64,000 nucleotides of DNA from Desulfocapsa sp. (GCA_016765495.1 JAESPV010000034.1:53345-117344), one strand, 5' to 3'; positions 10,701 to 19,367 are shown, counted from the first letter of the stretch. A program made the numbers and translations. The notes: generated from the letters alone by a model not told the origin.

Positions 10701-10863
10701 CATTTGCACCAACGTAGGAGGCAGAAACCACAACCGTTGGAGGGGTAACATCCGGATATTCCTGGATGGGCAGAATAACAATACAGACGGCGCCGGCAAT
10801 AACGGTCATCAGGGCTATGACCATGGCAAAAATGGGGCGTTTGATGAAAAATATGGATAACAT
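7714..10863 (-). CDS. RND multidrug efflux pump, HAE1 family (AcrB/MexB type)
   Basis: This 1049-residue inner-membrane proton antiporter is the normal length for AcrB-type pumps. It begins with the typical helix MLSIFFIKRPIFAMVIA and the periplasmic porter domain. TM4 carries the paired acidic residues (GIVVDDVILVVENV) of the proton relay. A second set of helices and a second porter domain follow, and the end is charged. The ATG is preceded by CGGAG. Only 4 bp separate it from the adaptor gene upstream. The HAE1 family exports hydrophobic and amphiphilic compounds such as drugs, bile salts or dyes. Heavy-metal (HME) pumps are less likely from the overall sequence. Confidence 0.96.
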   Translation of the reverse strand: MLSIFFIKRPIFAMVIALMTVIAGAVCIVILPIQEYPDVTPPTVVVSASYVGANAYTVEETVTRPLENQINGVNGMIYMESSSTSSGASTITVYFEPGYDLDIATVDVQNKVSMATPQLPSEVKQTGVTVDKKSPSIICFVALTGDERYDDKFLSNFVNINIIDEIRRIPGVGNATNMGEKKYSMRVWMNPDRIKSLGLSPNDIIRSIQSQNKQAAIGRIGSAPTFANQQVEFILTAEGRLSQVKEFENIIVKFKEDGTLVYLKDVATVELGSESYDWNAIVNKKQAALIGIYQLPGSNSLQIKQAVVQKMDELQARFPDGVEYSIPYDTTLFVEVAIDNVIETLVVAVVLVILTILLFLGSIRPTIIAVVAIPVSLIGTFAALQAAGFSINFLTLFGLILAIGIVVDDVILVVENVERISGLEPDLTIPQIVKKAMLQLIGPIIATTLVLVAVFVPVSFMPGLTGSIYRQFALTICFAVLISSVNSLSLSPALAAILIKKQVAGSRKFIFFRWFDIFFNKVTDIYSATVNFLIKLRYLVMLLFFGLLFATYYLFTSIPSGFVPEEDKGALMVMFNLTPGSSIEKTKVVREEFEDIILNIPGIKDLVIIDGFNILTGSMDSSSGAGFISLLPWDERTSPELQIDAIIKSINRHGQAITDANVVAFNVPGIPGLGTVGGFDFRLQDYLSSDLDTFVKYSDQLIAEANKDPRIARAYTTYSPNYPMLAIDVDRKKAAALGVEMAELYSTMQAYLGSYYVNDFSKYGKVYKVFIQADKNFRSEVSDIDKLFVKNYNGDMVPLSTLVKVHFETGPQNLTHYNMYRSITINGSAAPGYSSGQAMAAMGEISTRVLPPSKTYGFDWSGMSYQELLAGNMTIYVFTFAILAVYLFLCAQFESWVLPIMILLPVPLVMLGAFIGQLLTGLANNLFAQVGLILLIGMSTKNAILIIEFCKEQRESGLSIVESASSAARLRFRPIMMTIISFLLGTLPLAMATGAGAMSMRSIGVVIVGGMIAATFVSTLLVPVIYVLLETLREKFVNVEDEVRNREMI

Positions 10864-10867
10864 CGAA

Positions 10868-12055
10868 TTACTCCGTGGCAGTCATCTTTTGTTGCTGCAT
10901 TACAGCTCTGACGCTTTTTGTGGCAGTGGCATCAGTGGTTGTTACTTCACGCCCGTTGCTGACTTTTTGTAAGCCTGAAACAATTACTTTTGCTCCATCC
11001 TCTAATCCATCTTTTATTTGAAGATAATATCTTGACTCAAAACCACGTTTGATGTTGACCCGTTTGGCCTTGCTGTTTTCATCAACTGTATACACGAAAC
11101 TGCCCTGTTGATCTTCCATCACAATACCAGGAGGAACCATGGTGAATTTTGCCTGGTCTGAGACAAAAACATCAACATAGACAAACGTTCCTTCAAGAAG
11201 ATCATGTTCTGGATTATCCACAATGGCACGCATGGTGATGGTGCCAGTCATGTGATCCACACGGTTATCACCAAAATCAACCTTGCCTTTGTACGCTTCC
11301 CGTTTTATGAGATGCCCCCGATTGTCTGGGACACGGATCTTTGCAGGCATGACATCAACGGATTTATGTTGTCGCATGATTTGGAAATTTTCTTCACTGG
11401 GATTAAAATATGCGTACATTGGATCATCGAATATGATGGTGGTGAGGAGTGTTTGTTCGCTATACCCGACAATGTTTCCAGTATCGACCTGCCTGCGGCC
11501 CACGCGACCGGATTTGGGAGCAAGGACATCGGTATAACTGAGCCTGAGTTCGGCCCCCCGTACTGCAGCTTGGTCAGCTTTGATTCGGGCACGAAGCTCA
11601 TCTGCCCTTGCAATATATTGATCCAGTGTTGCCTGGGGTGCCAAATCTTTAAGAACCAACGGCCTGTACCGTTCAACATCGGTAACGGCAAGTTTTAAAG
11701 AAGCCCTGTCCTGTTCGACTACGGCTAGTACTTGGTCAAGTGCTGCCTGATAAGAGGTCTTTTCAATACTAAAGAGCTGTTGACCCTCCTCAACAAAATC
11801 TCCATCTTTAAAGAAAACTTTTTCCAGCACCCCAGACACTCGCGCACGCACCTCAATGCGTTGGGTTGCCTCGGTTTTACCGGTGTATTCAAGCCATATG
11901 GGGACGGCCTCTTTCTGCACAGTCACAGTTTCAACGGGTATGGGAGGCGGGGCCTGAGGGGGTGTCTGGGGCTCATCTTTCTTGGCGTCAGAGCAGGAGC
12001 CGAGTGTCAGGAAAACTCCAAAACAGAGTGTCAGGAGTTGAGTTTTTGAGGTCAT
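10868..12055 (-). CDS. RND efflux periplasmic adaptor (membrane fusion protein), lipoprotein
   Basis: This 395-residue adaptor belongs to the AcrA/MexA (HlyD) family, which bridges the inner-membrane pump and the outer-membrane channel. The N-terminus is a lipoprotein signal peptide with lipobox LGSC (Cys about 21), followed by a proline-rich linker. Two half-lipoyl motifs flank an alpha-hairpin (VRARVSGVLEKVFF and the later VLAPKSGRVGRR), then comes the beta-barrel domain. It is the first gene of the adaptor-pump-channel-MscS series. No regulator gene adjoins it, so control cannot be inferred. Confidence 0.95.
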   Translation of the reverse strand: MTSKTQLLTLCFGVFLTLGSCSDAKKDEPQTPPQAPPPIPVETVTVQKEAVPIWLEYTGKTEATQRIEVRARVSGVLEKVFFKDGDFVEEGQQLFSIEKTSYQAALDQVLAVVEQDRASLKLAVTDVERYRPLVLKDLAPQATLDQYIARADELRARIKADQAAVRGAELRLSYTDVLAPKSGRVGRRQVDTGNIVGYSEQTLLTTIIFDDPMYAYFNPSEENFQIMRQHKSVDVMPAKIRVPDNRGHLIKREAYKGKVDFGDNRVDHMTGTITMRAIVDNPEHDLLEGTFVYVDVFVSDQAKFTMVPPGIVMEDQQGSFVYTVDENSKAKRVNIKRGFESRYYLQIKDGLEDGAKVIVSGLQKVSNGREVTTTDATATKSVRAVMQQQKMTATE

Positions 12056-12078
12056 TGAATGGATTCCGTTGAAAAATA

Positions 12079-12110
12079 AAAAAAAGGAGAATAAACCGAC
12101 GAGTTGGTTT
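12079..12110 (-). terminator. Possible weak terminator after the SYLF gene
   Basis: On the minus strand a short hairpin (AAACC at one arm, GGTTT at the other, loop about 8 bases) is followed closely by a run of eight T. It lies between the SYLF gene and the efflux adaptor gene, which point the same way. The stem is short, so strength is doubtful. Confidence 0.35.
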
Positions 12111-12142
12111 GTTTTCCCGTGTTGTACGTTCTGGTTAGTTGT

Positions 12143-12841
12143 TTAATAGGTGACTTTTTGCGTCTCTAATTCGGCTTGTCTGGAAACTGCATTGCGGAGT
12201 TTGTCTGCCTGAGGATTAGTGGCTGTCTTTCTGATGATGATATCTGCTGGTGAAACTTGCTGTTTATAGTAGGCTGCATTCCACTTATCGCGCGGTTTGA
12301 TGACAGCTCCTTCAATTGAAACACCCAAGAAGGCACCCTTGGATCTGGCAAAGGCAAGGATGTCGGCTGTTGCTACTTTTGCTCCTGTTCCAACGGGACC
12401 AGCAGCAACGGTAACATCAGCACCAAGTTTAAAGGATGTGGTGAGCATGGAATCCATACCCTTATCGCTCATGACCATTAGGACAATTTCTGAGGATTCA
12501 CCGCCTATTTGTAATCCGAACGAGACTGAACCCATGGTGTAAAAAACTGGGTAACTCCAGACGTTTGTATTGGCGTCACGTGCCAGTAATGTCCCTGATC
12601 CGCCTGAACCACCAATGAAAAAACCTGCTTTTAACATCTGCGGTACAATAAATACGGCCTTTGCAGAGTGAACATTTTTTTGAAACCATTCCATCTCCGG
12701 ATCTTTGCCGAAACTTTTGATAAGTATTGTACTTTGGTCGACAAGATCCTGAGGGTCAGAAAAATCGTTGGCTGAGGCTGTGGTGATTTGCAAGGAAAAC
12801 AATAGGAAACATACAATAGACATGAGCTTTTTTGGTAACAT
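12143..12841 (-). CDS. SYLF-domain (Ysc84/DUF500) secreted lipid-binding protein
   Basis: This 232-residue protein has an N-terminal signal peptide ending around TASAND. It is followed by the SYLF domain: helical segment, AKAVFIVPQMLKAGFFIGGSGGSG, then GSVSFGLQIGGESSEIVLMVMSDKG and GVSIEGAVIKP. SYLF proteins bind phosphoinositide-like or other lipids, and bacterial members are mostly exported proteins of unknown role. A strong ribosome binding site (GGAGGAG) precedes the ATG. It sits upstream of the efflux operon with an 87-bp gap. The family is clear; the cellular function is not. Confidence 0.9.
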   Translation of the reverse strand: MLPKKLMSIVCFLLFSLQITTASANDFSDPQDLVDQSTILIKSFGKDPEMEWFQKNVHSAKAVFIVPQMLKAGFFIGGSGGSGTLLARDANTNVWSYPVFYTMGSVSFGLQIGGESSEIVLMVMSDKGMDSMLTTSFKLGADVTVAAGPVGTGAKVATADILAFARSKGAFLGVSIEGAVIKPRDKWNAAYYKQQVSPADIIIRKTATNPQADKLRNAVSRQAELETQKVTY

Positions 12842-12989
12842 GGTACTCCTCCAATAATAGTTTAAGACTACTTTCCCTGAACAGCATTCTGATATGAGAG
12901 GAATAGAAAAATCTCGTCAAATTCCTCCTTTGTCACTATAGTGGTTTAAATTTGAAAATGTCAATACTATTTCTTATTAAGAAGAAGTA

Positions 12990-13041
<52 letters not shown>

Positions 13042-13068
13042 TACCAGGTAGGATCAAGGGAAAAATAA

Positions 13069-13788
13069 ATGATTCCATTGAAAGAAAAAGTGTTACTTGG
13101 AATTTATGACGCATTTGAAAAGTGGGTGGAAGAGGATATTGCCTGCCAAAAAGGATGTGCCACCTGCTGTACTCAAAATGTTATTATCACCGCCGTTGAA
13201 GGTGAGTTGATTCATCGTTTTATACGTGAGCGTAAGAAGAGGGAATGGTTTGCTGCAAAGCTTCAAAAAAAGGCCAAAACACGAAGACCTGAATTCACAA
13301 CAAATGGATTTGCAGCAAATTGTCTTGAAGGGAATGATGTTGAACCCGATACCTATGGTAGTGGTGAGCCCTGTCCATTTCTTGAACAGAATTGCTGCAG
13401 TATCTATGAGGTGCGACCATTTTCCTGTCGCTGCTTTGCTTCAACTGCGGTGTGCAGACCAAGTGTTCCGGCGTTAATTGGTGAGACATATCTTTCTGCA
13501 TCAACTGCTGTTATGCAGGTTATTGAACATCTTGGACAAGGTGAGTTCCTTGGCAATATGCTTGATGTCCTGCTTGCCCTTTGTGGAGTATCAGAAAATA
13601 GAAAATACTACAAATTGCTTCCGGCTTCCATGGCGGATCAGGGGCTTGCGCATGTGGTGAAGGCCTTGCCCTTGCCTGGTTTTCTTTTGTTGGAAGAGGA
13701 GATGGAGAAAATAGCTCCTCTGCTTGAATCTATTTTTTTAACTAAAGTGGATGGTAGAACTATCGAGGATATCCTGAACAATAAATAA
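13069..13788 (+). CDS. YkgJ-family cysteine-cluster protein
   Basis: This 239-residue cytoplasmic protein has the CxxCC-type cluster of the YkgJ/UPF0153 family: CQKGCATCC near residue 27, then CPFLEQNCCSIYEVRPFSCRCF near residue 110. These cysteines are thought to bind zinc or an iron-sulfur cluster. Biochemical function is not established for most members. The start ATG is preceded by AAGGG at about 8 bases. The (TTA)16 tract is in its upstream region. It converges on rnd. A related cysteine pattern occurs in the phosphatase fusion at 59856-60836. Confidence 0.88.
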   Translation: MIPLKEKVLLGIYDAFEKWVEEDIACQKGCATCCTQNVIITAVEGELIHRFIRERKKREWFAAKLQKKAKTRRPEFTTNGFAANCLEGNDVEPDTYGSGEPCPFLEQNCCSIYEVRPFSCRCFASTAVCRPSVPALIGETYLSASTAVMQVIEHLGQGEFLGNMLDVLLALCGVSENRKYYKLLPASMADQGLAHVVKALPLPGFLLLEEEMEKIAPLLESIFLTKVDGRTIEDILNNK

Positions 13789-13853
13789 GGGGTGAGTGAA
13801 TACTCCTCAGATTTGTCTGGAAATGTTAGGGGGTATATCCATCTTACGAGTAA

Positions 13854-14948
13854 CTAGTTGGTATTGCTGTTTTTCATCTCTGCAAGAAATTCTTTTCTCC
13901 AACCTTTTTTTTGTCTTGATGTGGAAGATGAGTTGCTTTTGATACATCTCATAAGCTCATTTTTATTACCAATGAGCGGTGGATGTATTCCATTTACATC
14001 ACTCTTCAATCTGATATAATTTTGAAGTCTGGTGAGGGCTGTTTGCTCTGTTTTCGTAAGCCTGATCCTTTTCAACAGGGGAGGACACTCTCTTTCTGGA
14101 CGTTTAAGACCAATATCTACCAGTTTGATGAGTTGGTCGCCATATGATTTGACACTTCTAGCGGATATCTCACCGCAATTCTGAATAGCATCATGCTTTT
14201 GTAATCGTTCTTTGGCAATGGTTAACAGTACGGTATCTTTTATGATATGGCCGCGAGGCTTATCTTTATTCCTTGCTTCCTCTTCACGCCATGTAGCGAG
14301 CTCTTGAAGAATGGCGAGAGATTGCTGATCCAAATTACCCGCACCTTTGATTTTGGTGTACCGTTTGTTGTCATCAATACCTGTATAATTGTCAGGGAAG
14401 TTTAGACGTGCAAGTTCTGCATTTAGCCAGGGAATTGTTTCAGGAATTACCCGGGCAAGTAATAAAATTCGAATGGCGCGCAGGTAACGGACATCATCTT
14501 TTGCATATTTTTCCTGATTTTCACTGAGGGGACGTTTTAACCAGTTGGTGCGTGTCTCATTTTTTGCAAGTTTGATATCCAGCAGGAATTCGACAAGATC
14601 GGAGAGTGAAAGGGTGGAGCTTAAGCCTCCAAAACCTGCAGTTAGTCTAGTGTCGAATATGTTTTGAGGATCACGGCCAGTTGCCTTGCGTAAGATACAT
14701 AGATCTTGCGGGGCATCATGAAATATTTTGACAACTCCTTCATCAGCGAGTAATTCTCCCAGTGGAGAAAGATCATCTAATGCACAGGGATCGATAAGAA
14801 AACATTCTTCATCGGAAAGAGCCAGCTGAATCAGGCCAAGTTTGGGGAAATATGTTCGTTCCCATATGAATTCAGTGTCCAGTGCTACTGCATCTGTTTT
14901 ACGTGCTCGTACTATCAGGGCTTGAAGTTCTTCTGCTTTTGTGATCAT
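13854..14948 (-). CDS. rnd: Ribonuclease D
   Basis: This 364-residue 3'-5' exoribonuclease trims tRNA and other small RNA precursors. The N-terminal DEDD exonuclease domain is visible from the first acidic motif VALDTEFIWERTYFP (about residue 20) through FHDAPQDLCIL and the ExoIII motif YAKDDVRYL. An HRDC-like helical region follows at roughly 205-285. The length agrees with E. coli RNase D (375). The ribosome binding site is weak. The gene is convergent with the YkgJ gene and divergent from the permease pair. Confidence 0.93.
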   Translation of the reverse strand: MITKAEELQALIVRARKTDAVALDTEFIWERTYFPKLGLIQLALSDEECFLIDPCALDDLSPLGELLADEGVVKIFHDAPQDLCILRKATGRDPQNIFDTRLTAGFGGLSSTLSLSDLVEFLLDIKLAKNETRTNWLKRPLSENQEKYAKDDVRYLRAIRILLLARVIPETIPWLNAELARLNFPDNYTGIDDNKRYTKIKGAGNLDQQSLAILQELATWREEEARNKDKPRGHIIKDTVLLTIAKERLQKHDAIQNCGEISARSVKSYGDQLIKLVDIGLKRPERECPPLLKRIRLTKTEQTALTRLQNYIRLKSDVNGIHPPLIGNKNELMRCIKSNSSSTSRQKKGWRKEFLAEMKNSNTN

Positions 14949-15046
14949 TTGATTCTGCCGTTTGGAGATATTATTGAGGATAGGCTTAAGTGCATACGTT
15001 CAACTAGCCATATGCTTTGCAAAAATACAAGGATTAAACGTCTGAT

Positions 15047-16096
15047 TTGATTTTTTATATTTTAAAACGCATGGGATTAATGATTCCGACTCTTTTCGGG
15101 GTTATGCTGCTCACCTTTCTGGTTACCCAGTTTGTCCCGGGTGGCCCTGTCGAACAGATGATGTCCCAAATGGAAGGTCTGGCGAAGGGTGGAGAGGTTT
15201 CTGCCGCTGGAGCTTCTATGTATCGCGGGGGCTCTGGGCTTGATGCTGATCGTGTGGAACAGCTTAAGGAACTGTACGGTTTTGACAAACCGCCGATAAC
15301 ACGTTTTTTTAGTATGATGAAGAACTATCTGGTTTTCGATTTTGGCACATCATATTACTATCATCAATCAGTTGTAGAGCTGGTGATTTCCCGGATGCCG
15401 GTCTCAATGTCCCTTGGATTGTGGAGCTTTCTCATTGTATATGGGATTTGTATTCCATTGGGAATTAGTAAGGCTGTTCGCGATGGATCACGTTTTGATA
15501 TCTTGAGTTCTACTGCCATTCTAGTCGGATATGCAATTCCCGGTTTTGTTTTGGCAATTGTTTTGATAGTTCTTTTTGGAGGGGGATCCTTCTGGAATAT
15601 TTTTCCACTGCGTGGGATAGTGTCAGACGGCTGGTCTGACATGAGCACGATACATAAAATATTGGATTATCTCTGGCATATGGTGCTTCCTATAACCTCT
15701 GGCGCTGTTGGAAGTCTTGCTGTCATGACCATGCTTACGAAGAATTCTTTTCTTGAAGAGATACGCAAGCAGTATGTACTTACAGCTCGAGCCAAAGGAT
15801 TAAGTGAACAGCAGGTTTTGTATAAGCATGTGTTTCGTAATGGAATTATACCGATCATTACTGGATTTCCAGGATATTTTATTGGCGCATTTTTCACAGG
15901 CAGTCTGCTCATTGAAACAATTTTTTCACTTGATGGGATGGGGCTTCTTGCCTATCAATCGGTGTTGAACCGAGACTATCCGGTGGTGCTTGGAACCTTA
16001 TATTTTTTCACTATTATTGGCCTTTTTGCTCGTCTTCTCTCAGATTTGAGTTATGTGGTAGTCGACCCAAGGATTAGTTTTGACAGCAGCGATTGA
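15047..16096 (+). CDS. yejB: ABC peptide transporter permease, YejB-like
   Basis: This 349-residue integral membrane permease is closest to YejB of the Yej (microcin C/oligopeptide) importer. The opening IPTLFGVMLLTFLVTQFVPGGPVEQ is typical, an extended periplasmic loop follows, and the EAA loop EEIRKQYVLTARAKGLS contacts the ATPase. The start appears to be TTG at 15047, because an in-frame stop lies just upstream and an ATG at 15071 would cut the first helix; AAGGA lies 13 bases before. It overlaps the next permease by 17 bp. No binding protein or ATPase gene is adjacent. Confidence 0.9.
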   Translation: MIFYILKRMGLMIPTLFGVMLLTFLVTQFVPGGPVEQMMSQMEGLAKGGEVSAAGASMYRGGSGLDADRVEQLKELYGFDKPPITRFFSMMKNYLVFDFGTSYYYHQSVVELVISRMPVSMSLGLWSFLIVYGICIPLGISKAVRDGSRFDILSSTAILVGYAIPGFVLAIVLIVLFGGGSFWNIFPLRGIVSDGWSDMSTIHKILDYLWHMVLPITSGAVGSLAVMTMLTKNSFLEEIRKQYVLTARAKGLSEQQVLYKHVFRNGIIPIITGFPGYFIGAFFTGSLLIETIFSLDGMGLLAYQSVLNRDYPVVLGTLYFFTIIGLFARLLSDLSYVVVDPRISFDSSD

Positions 16097-17132
16097 AAAA
16101 CAGAAGCAGGTTGAGTCGATAAGTCTTGCACGGAGGCGGTGGCGTAGATTTTGTCGGAATGGCAGGGGGTTTTATAGCCTGATTATTTTTGCATTCGTAT
16201 TCATCCTCAGTCTTTTTGCGGAATGTCTCTCAAATGATGTTCCGTTAATGGTGATTTATGAAGGGAAATCGTATTTTCCCATATTTGTTGAATACCCTGA
16301 AACCACATTTGGAGGGGATTTTGAGACTGAGACTGATTATCTCGATCCTTATATAGAGGATATTCTTACAAGTAATGGAAATAAAGTCTATTTCCCGTTT
16401 AACAAACACAGTTATCAATCCATAAATTTTAATATTGATGGCCCCGTTCCATCGCCTCCCACAAGAGAAAACCTTCTTGGCACCGATGATCGGGGACGTG
16501 ATGTCTTTGCCCGTTTACTGTATGGTTTTCGGCTTAGCGTGCTTTTCGGCTTTGCCCTTACTGCCGTCGGAACTCTGGTGGGGATATTGACAGGTGCTGT
16601 TCAAGGATATTTTGGTGGTAAAACAGATCTGTTTTTTCAGCGATTTATTGAGATCTGGGGAGCCATGCCCGAATTGTATCTGCTTATCATTTTTGCTTCT
16701 ATCTTTAAACCAAGTATTTTGCTTCTTCTTATTCTGCTCTCTTTGTTCAGCTGGATGGGCTTGTCCGATTATGTGCGCGCAGAATTTTTAAAGGGTCGAA
16801 ATATGGAATATGTGAAAGCTGCAAGGGCACTTGGCGTATCAAATATAACTATTATGTGGCGGCATCTCCTACCCAATGGTATGACGCCGGTGATCACGTT
16901 CCTGCCGTTTCGCATGTCAGCGTCCATTTTAGCGCTTACGAGTCTGGATTTTTTAGGACTTGGCGTGCCACCATCAACTCCGAGTCTTGGGGAACTACTT
17001 GCTCAGGGAAAGGCAAATATTGATGCCTGGTGGTTATCTCTTTCCACTTTTATTGTGCTTGTCGGTACTCTTGTTCTTTTGATTTTTATTGGAGAGGCAC
17101 TGCGTGAAACATTTGATCCCAGAAAAAATTAA
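16080..17132 (+). CDS. yejE: ABC peptide transporter permease, YejE-like
   Basis: This 350-residue partner permease has one N-terminal helix, then a large periplasmic insertion (about 45-140), as in YejE. The transmembrane core follows, with EAA loop EYVKAARALGVSNITIMWRHLLPN. A TTG start is proposed because AAGGA sits 6 bases before it; the gene overlaps yejB by 17 bp, implying coupled translation. In Yej systems these two permeases work with YejA (solute binding) and YejF (double ATPase), which are not in this part of the window. The closest hairpin terminator follows at 17152. Confidence 0.9.
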   Translation: MTAAIEKQKQVESISLARRRWRRFCRNGRGFYSLIIFAFVFILSLFAECLSNDVPLMVIYEGKSYFPIFVEYPETTFGGDFETETDYLDPYIEDILTSNGNKVYFPFNKHSYQSINFNIDGPVPSPPTRENLLGTDDRGRDVFARLLYGFRLSVLFGFALTAVGTLVGILTGAVQGYFGGKTDLFFQRFIEIWGAMPELYLLIIFASIFKPSILLLLILLSLFSWMGLSDYVRAEFLKGRNMEYVKAARALGVSNITIMWRHLLPNGMTPVITFLPFRMSASILALTSLDFLGLGVPPSTPSLGELLAQGKANIDAWWLSLSTFIVLVGTLVLLIFIGEALRETFDPRKN

Positions 17133-17151
17133 TTAATTTTTTTCCTGCTTT

Positions 17152-17183
17152 TTTGCTCAAGGGGGCAAAGGTACTTCTTTTTT
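17152..17183 (+). terminator. Possible terminator after the permease pair
   Basis: TTTGCTC-AAGG-GGGCAAA can fold into a 7-bp stem with one G-T pair, and a run of seven T follows a few bases later (within 17174-17183). It lies 20 bp after the yejE stop and before the Mla promoter. The gap between stem and T-run weakens the case. Confidence 0.35.
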
Positions 17184-17228
17184 TGAGTAAAAAATGCTGA
17201 TTTGTTAGATCGTAATTGTTCTCAAGCA

Positions 17229-17257
17229 TTGACATTCCCTGTTTCTGATTCTATCAT
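17229..17257 (+). promoter_or_regulatory. Sigma-70-type promoter of the Mla operon
   Basis: TTGACA (17229-17234) and TATCAT (17252-17257) are separated by exactly 17 bases. This is a near-consensus housekeeping promoter about 95 bp upstream of the mlaE ATG. An A-rich leader with repeated AAACA units (17307-17330) lies between. Confidence 0.6.
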
Positions 17258-17350
17258 ACTTCTTGTAATGTGATTTTGTGGTAAATACCTTGTTTTTCTT
17301 CTCTTAAAACAAAAAAACAAAAAAACAAAAAGAAGTTGTTAGGTAAGCCT

Positions 17351-18142
17351 ATGCGACAGAACAGCATCATCCGACTGGGAAGCACAGGACTCTCAGCAGT
17401 TACTGATCTTGGTCGAATGGGTATGTATTTACTTCAAATGATCCAGGGGTGTTTCCGTTTTCCTTTTCGATTCTCCGAGTTTATTCGCCAGATGCATTTT
17501 ATTGGTGCCGGATCACTGGTGGTTATCTTTTTCACAGCTGCTTCCACAGGTATGGTACTTGGTTTGCAAGGGTACTATTCACTGAACAAGTTTGGGGCAG
17601 AAGGGATGCTTGGCTCTGCCGTGGCACTCACTCTTATTATGGAACTTGGCCCTGTACTGACAGCTATTATGGTTGCCGGGCGCGCAGGGTCTGCAATGTG
17701 TGCTGAACTTGCAATTATGAGAATTTCTGAGCAGATCGATGCGCTTGATTGCATGGCTGTTGATCCTTTTCGTTATCTTATTTCCCCTAAACTTCTTGCT
17801 GCAATTATCTCAGTTCCATTACTGACTGTCCTGTTTGATGTTATAGGGATTGCGGGTGGATATGTTGCCGGTGTACATCTGATGGGTGTAAATCCCGGCA
17901 GTTATATTGATGGAATGCAAAGAAGCGTTACCAACCATGATATCTGGCTTGGTACTGTAAAATCATTTGTTTTTGCTCTACTTGTCGTCTGGATCTGTAC
18001 CGGACGTGGATATTTTGTACATTTAATTAAAGGAGCAGGGTTTGGGGCTCGCAGTGTATCAAAGGTAACTACCCAGGCTGTTGTCTATTCGTCTATTTCT
18101 GTTCTCGTATTTGACTATCTCCTTACGGCCATCCTTTTATGA
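17351..18142 (+). CDS. mlaE: Mla-type ABC lipid transporter permease
   Basis: This 263-residue inner-membrane permease of the MlaE/YrbE family carries the family core LGPVLTAIMVAGRAGSAMCAELAIMR and the DALDCMAVDP-like EAA-helix region. The Mla system moves glycerophospholipids between outer and inner membranes to keep lipid asymmetry. I choose ATG 17351, preceded by AGGT, which lines up with known MlaE N-termini; a TTG at 17336 would add five residues but has no spaced ribosome site. It overlaps mlaF by 4 bp (ATGA). It is the first gene of mlaE-F-D-A-C. Confidence 0.92.
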   Translation: MRQNSIIRLGSTGLSAVTDLGRMGMYLLQMIQGCFRFPFRFSEFIRQMHFIGAGSLVVIFFTAASTGMVLGLQGYYSLNKFGAEGMLGSAVALTLIMELGPVLTAIMVAGRAGSAMCAELAIMRISEQIDALDCMAVDPFRYLISPKLLAAIISVPLLTVLFDVIGIAGGYVAGVHLMGVNPGSYIDGMQRSVTNHDIWLGTVKSFVFALLVVWICTGRGYFVHLIKGAGFGARSVSKVTTQAVVYSSISVLVFDYLLTAILL

Positions 18143-18924
18143 AGAACACGGGAATAGAATTTAAAAATGTTGGAAAATCTTTTTTTAGAGATGACGGCAG
18201 CGAACAGGTCATACTTGATAAAGTGAATTTTAAGATTCCTGCAGGCAAGACCACAGTTGTCGCAGGAGGAAGCGGGCAGGGGAAAAGTGTAACCTTAAAA
18301 CTCATACTGGGACTCATGCGGCCAGACTGTGGGCAGATATTCGTGGGTGGAAATGACATCACTTTGGCAGGAGGCCGTAGGCTAAAAGAATTACGAACCA
18401 GGTTCGGTGTACTCTTTCAAGGGGCAGCTCTCTTTGATTCCATGACTGTTTTTGAAAATGTTGCACTCCCTTTACGGGAAAGAACACAAAAGACTGATAG
18501 TGAAATTAAAGATCAGGTTCTGGCAAGCCTTGAACAATTGGAGCTGCTTGGACATGAGAACAAGTTTCCGGCACAACTTAGTGGTGGTATGAGAAAAAGA
18601 GTAGGTCTTGCAAGAGCTTTACAGTTAAAACCTGAGATTATGCTCTTTGATGAACCAACCACCGGTCTTGATCCGGTGATGAGCCTGGAGATTTATCAGC
18701 TCTTTGCGCGACTTCAGGAACAGGTTGGCTACACCTCTATTATCGTGAGTCATGATATCCCAAAAATCTTTAATCTTGCAGACCAGGTAATGTATCTGAA
18801 CCATGGATCAATGGATGTTTTTCCTTCTCCTGATGCCATACAGTGGTCACAGAAACCCCACATTCGTGAATTCGTAAAGACCACGATGGGGGAAATTTAT
18901 CAGAGTCATTTGGTGGAACAATGA
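18139..18924 (+). CDS. mlaF: Mla-type ABC lipid transporter ATPase
   Basis: This 261-residue ATP-binding subunit drives phospholipid transport with MlaE. Visible motifs are Walker A GGSGQGKS (about 50), Q-loop LFQGAALFDS, signature LSGGMRKRVGLARAL, Walker B IMLFDEPTTGLDP and the H-loop VSHD. GMRKRV after the signature is usual in MlaF-type ATPases. It overlaps both neighbours by 4 bp, a sign of translational coupling. The small STAS subunit MlaB, which stabilises MlaF in E. coli, is not encoded in this operon. Confidence 0.94.
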   Translation: MKNTGIEFKNVGKSFFRDDGSEQVILDKVNFKIPAGKTTVVAGGSGQGKSVTLKLILGLMRPDCGQIFVGGNDITLAGGRRLKELRTRFGVLFQGAALFDSMTVFENVALPLRERTQKTDSEIKDQVLASLEQLELLGHENKFPAQLSGGMRKRVGLARALQLKPEIMLFDEPTTGLDPVMSLEIYQLFARLQEQVGYTSIIVSHDIPKIFNLADQVMYLNHGSMDVFPSPDAIQWSQKPHIREFVKTTMGEIYQSHLVEQ

Positions 18925-19367
18925 AAAACGGTATGGAATTTTTAGTGGGTTTATTTATGATCGCAGGTTTTGTTGCTTTTGGGTATCTCGCATTGCAACT
19001 TGGCGAGGTATCTCTTTTCAGTAGCAGCAAAACCTATACAATTACAGCTCAATTTGATAATATTGCAGGGGTTAAAAAAGGTTCTTCTGTTCAGGTTGCG
19101 GGTGTTGTTGTTGGCCAGGTTTCAAAGATTTGGCTTGATGAGGATGCTGTTGCCAATGTTGCATTACAGGTAAATAATGAAGTAGAGCTCTCTGTCGATA
19201 CCATGGCCTCAGTAAAATCACAGGGATTGATTGGGGATAAGTTTATTGCACTGAGTATTGGTGGCGATGAAGAACTTTTTCAAGATGGTGATATTCTTAC
19301 TGACACCGAATCTTCTGTTGATATTGAATCACTTATAAGTAAATTTGCCTTTGGTGATGTAGAATAA
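18921..19367 (+). CDS. mlaD: MCE-domain lipid-binding protein, MlaD-like
   Basis: This 148-residue protein has a single N-terminal membrane helix (about 5-27) and one MCE domain (TITAQFDNIAGVKKGSSVQVAGVVVGQVSKI). MlaD hexamers sit in the inner membrane with the MCE ring in the periplasm and pass lipids to and from MlaC. The length is slightly shorter than E. coli MlaD (183), with a short tail after the domain. It starts inside the end of mlaF (4-bp overlap) and is followed by mlaA after 21 bp. Confidence 0.93.
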   Translation: MKNGMEFLVGLFMIAGFVAFGYLALQLGEVSLFSSSKTYTITAQFDNIAGVKKGSSVQVAGVVVGQVSKIWLDEDAVANVALQVNNEVELSVDTMASVKSQGLIGDKFIALSIGGDEELFQDGDILTDTESSVDIESLISKFAFGDVE

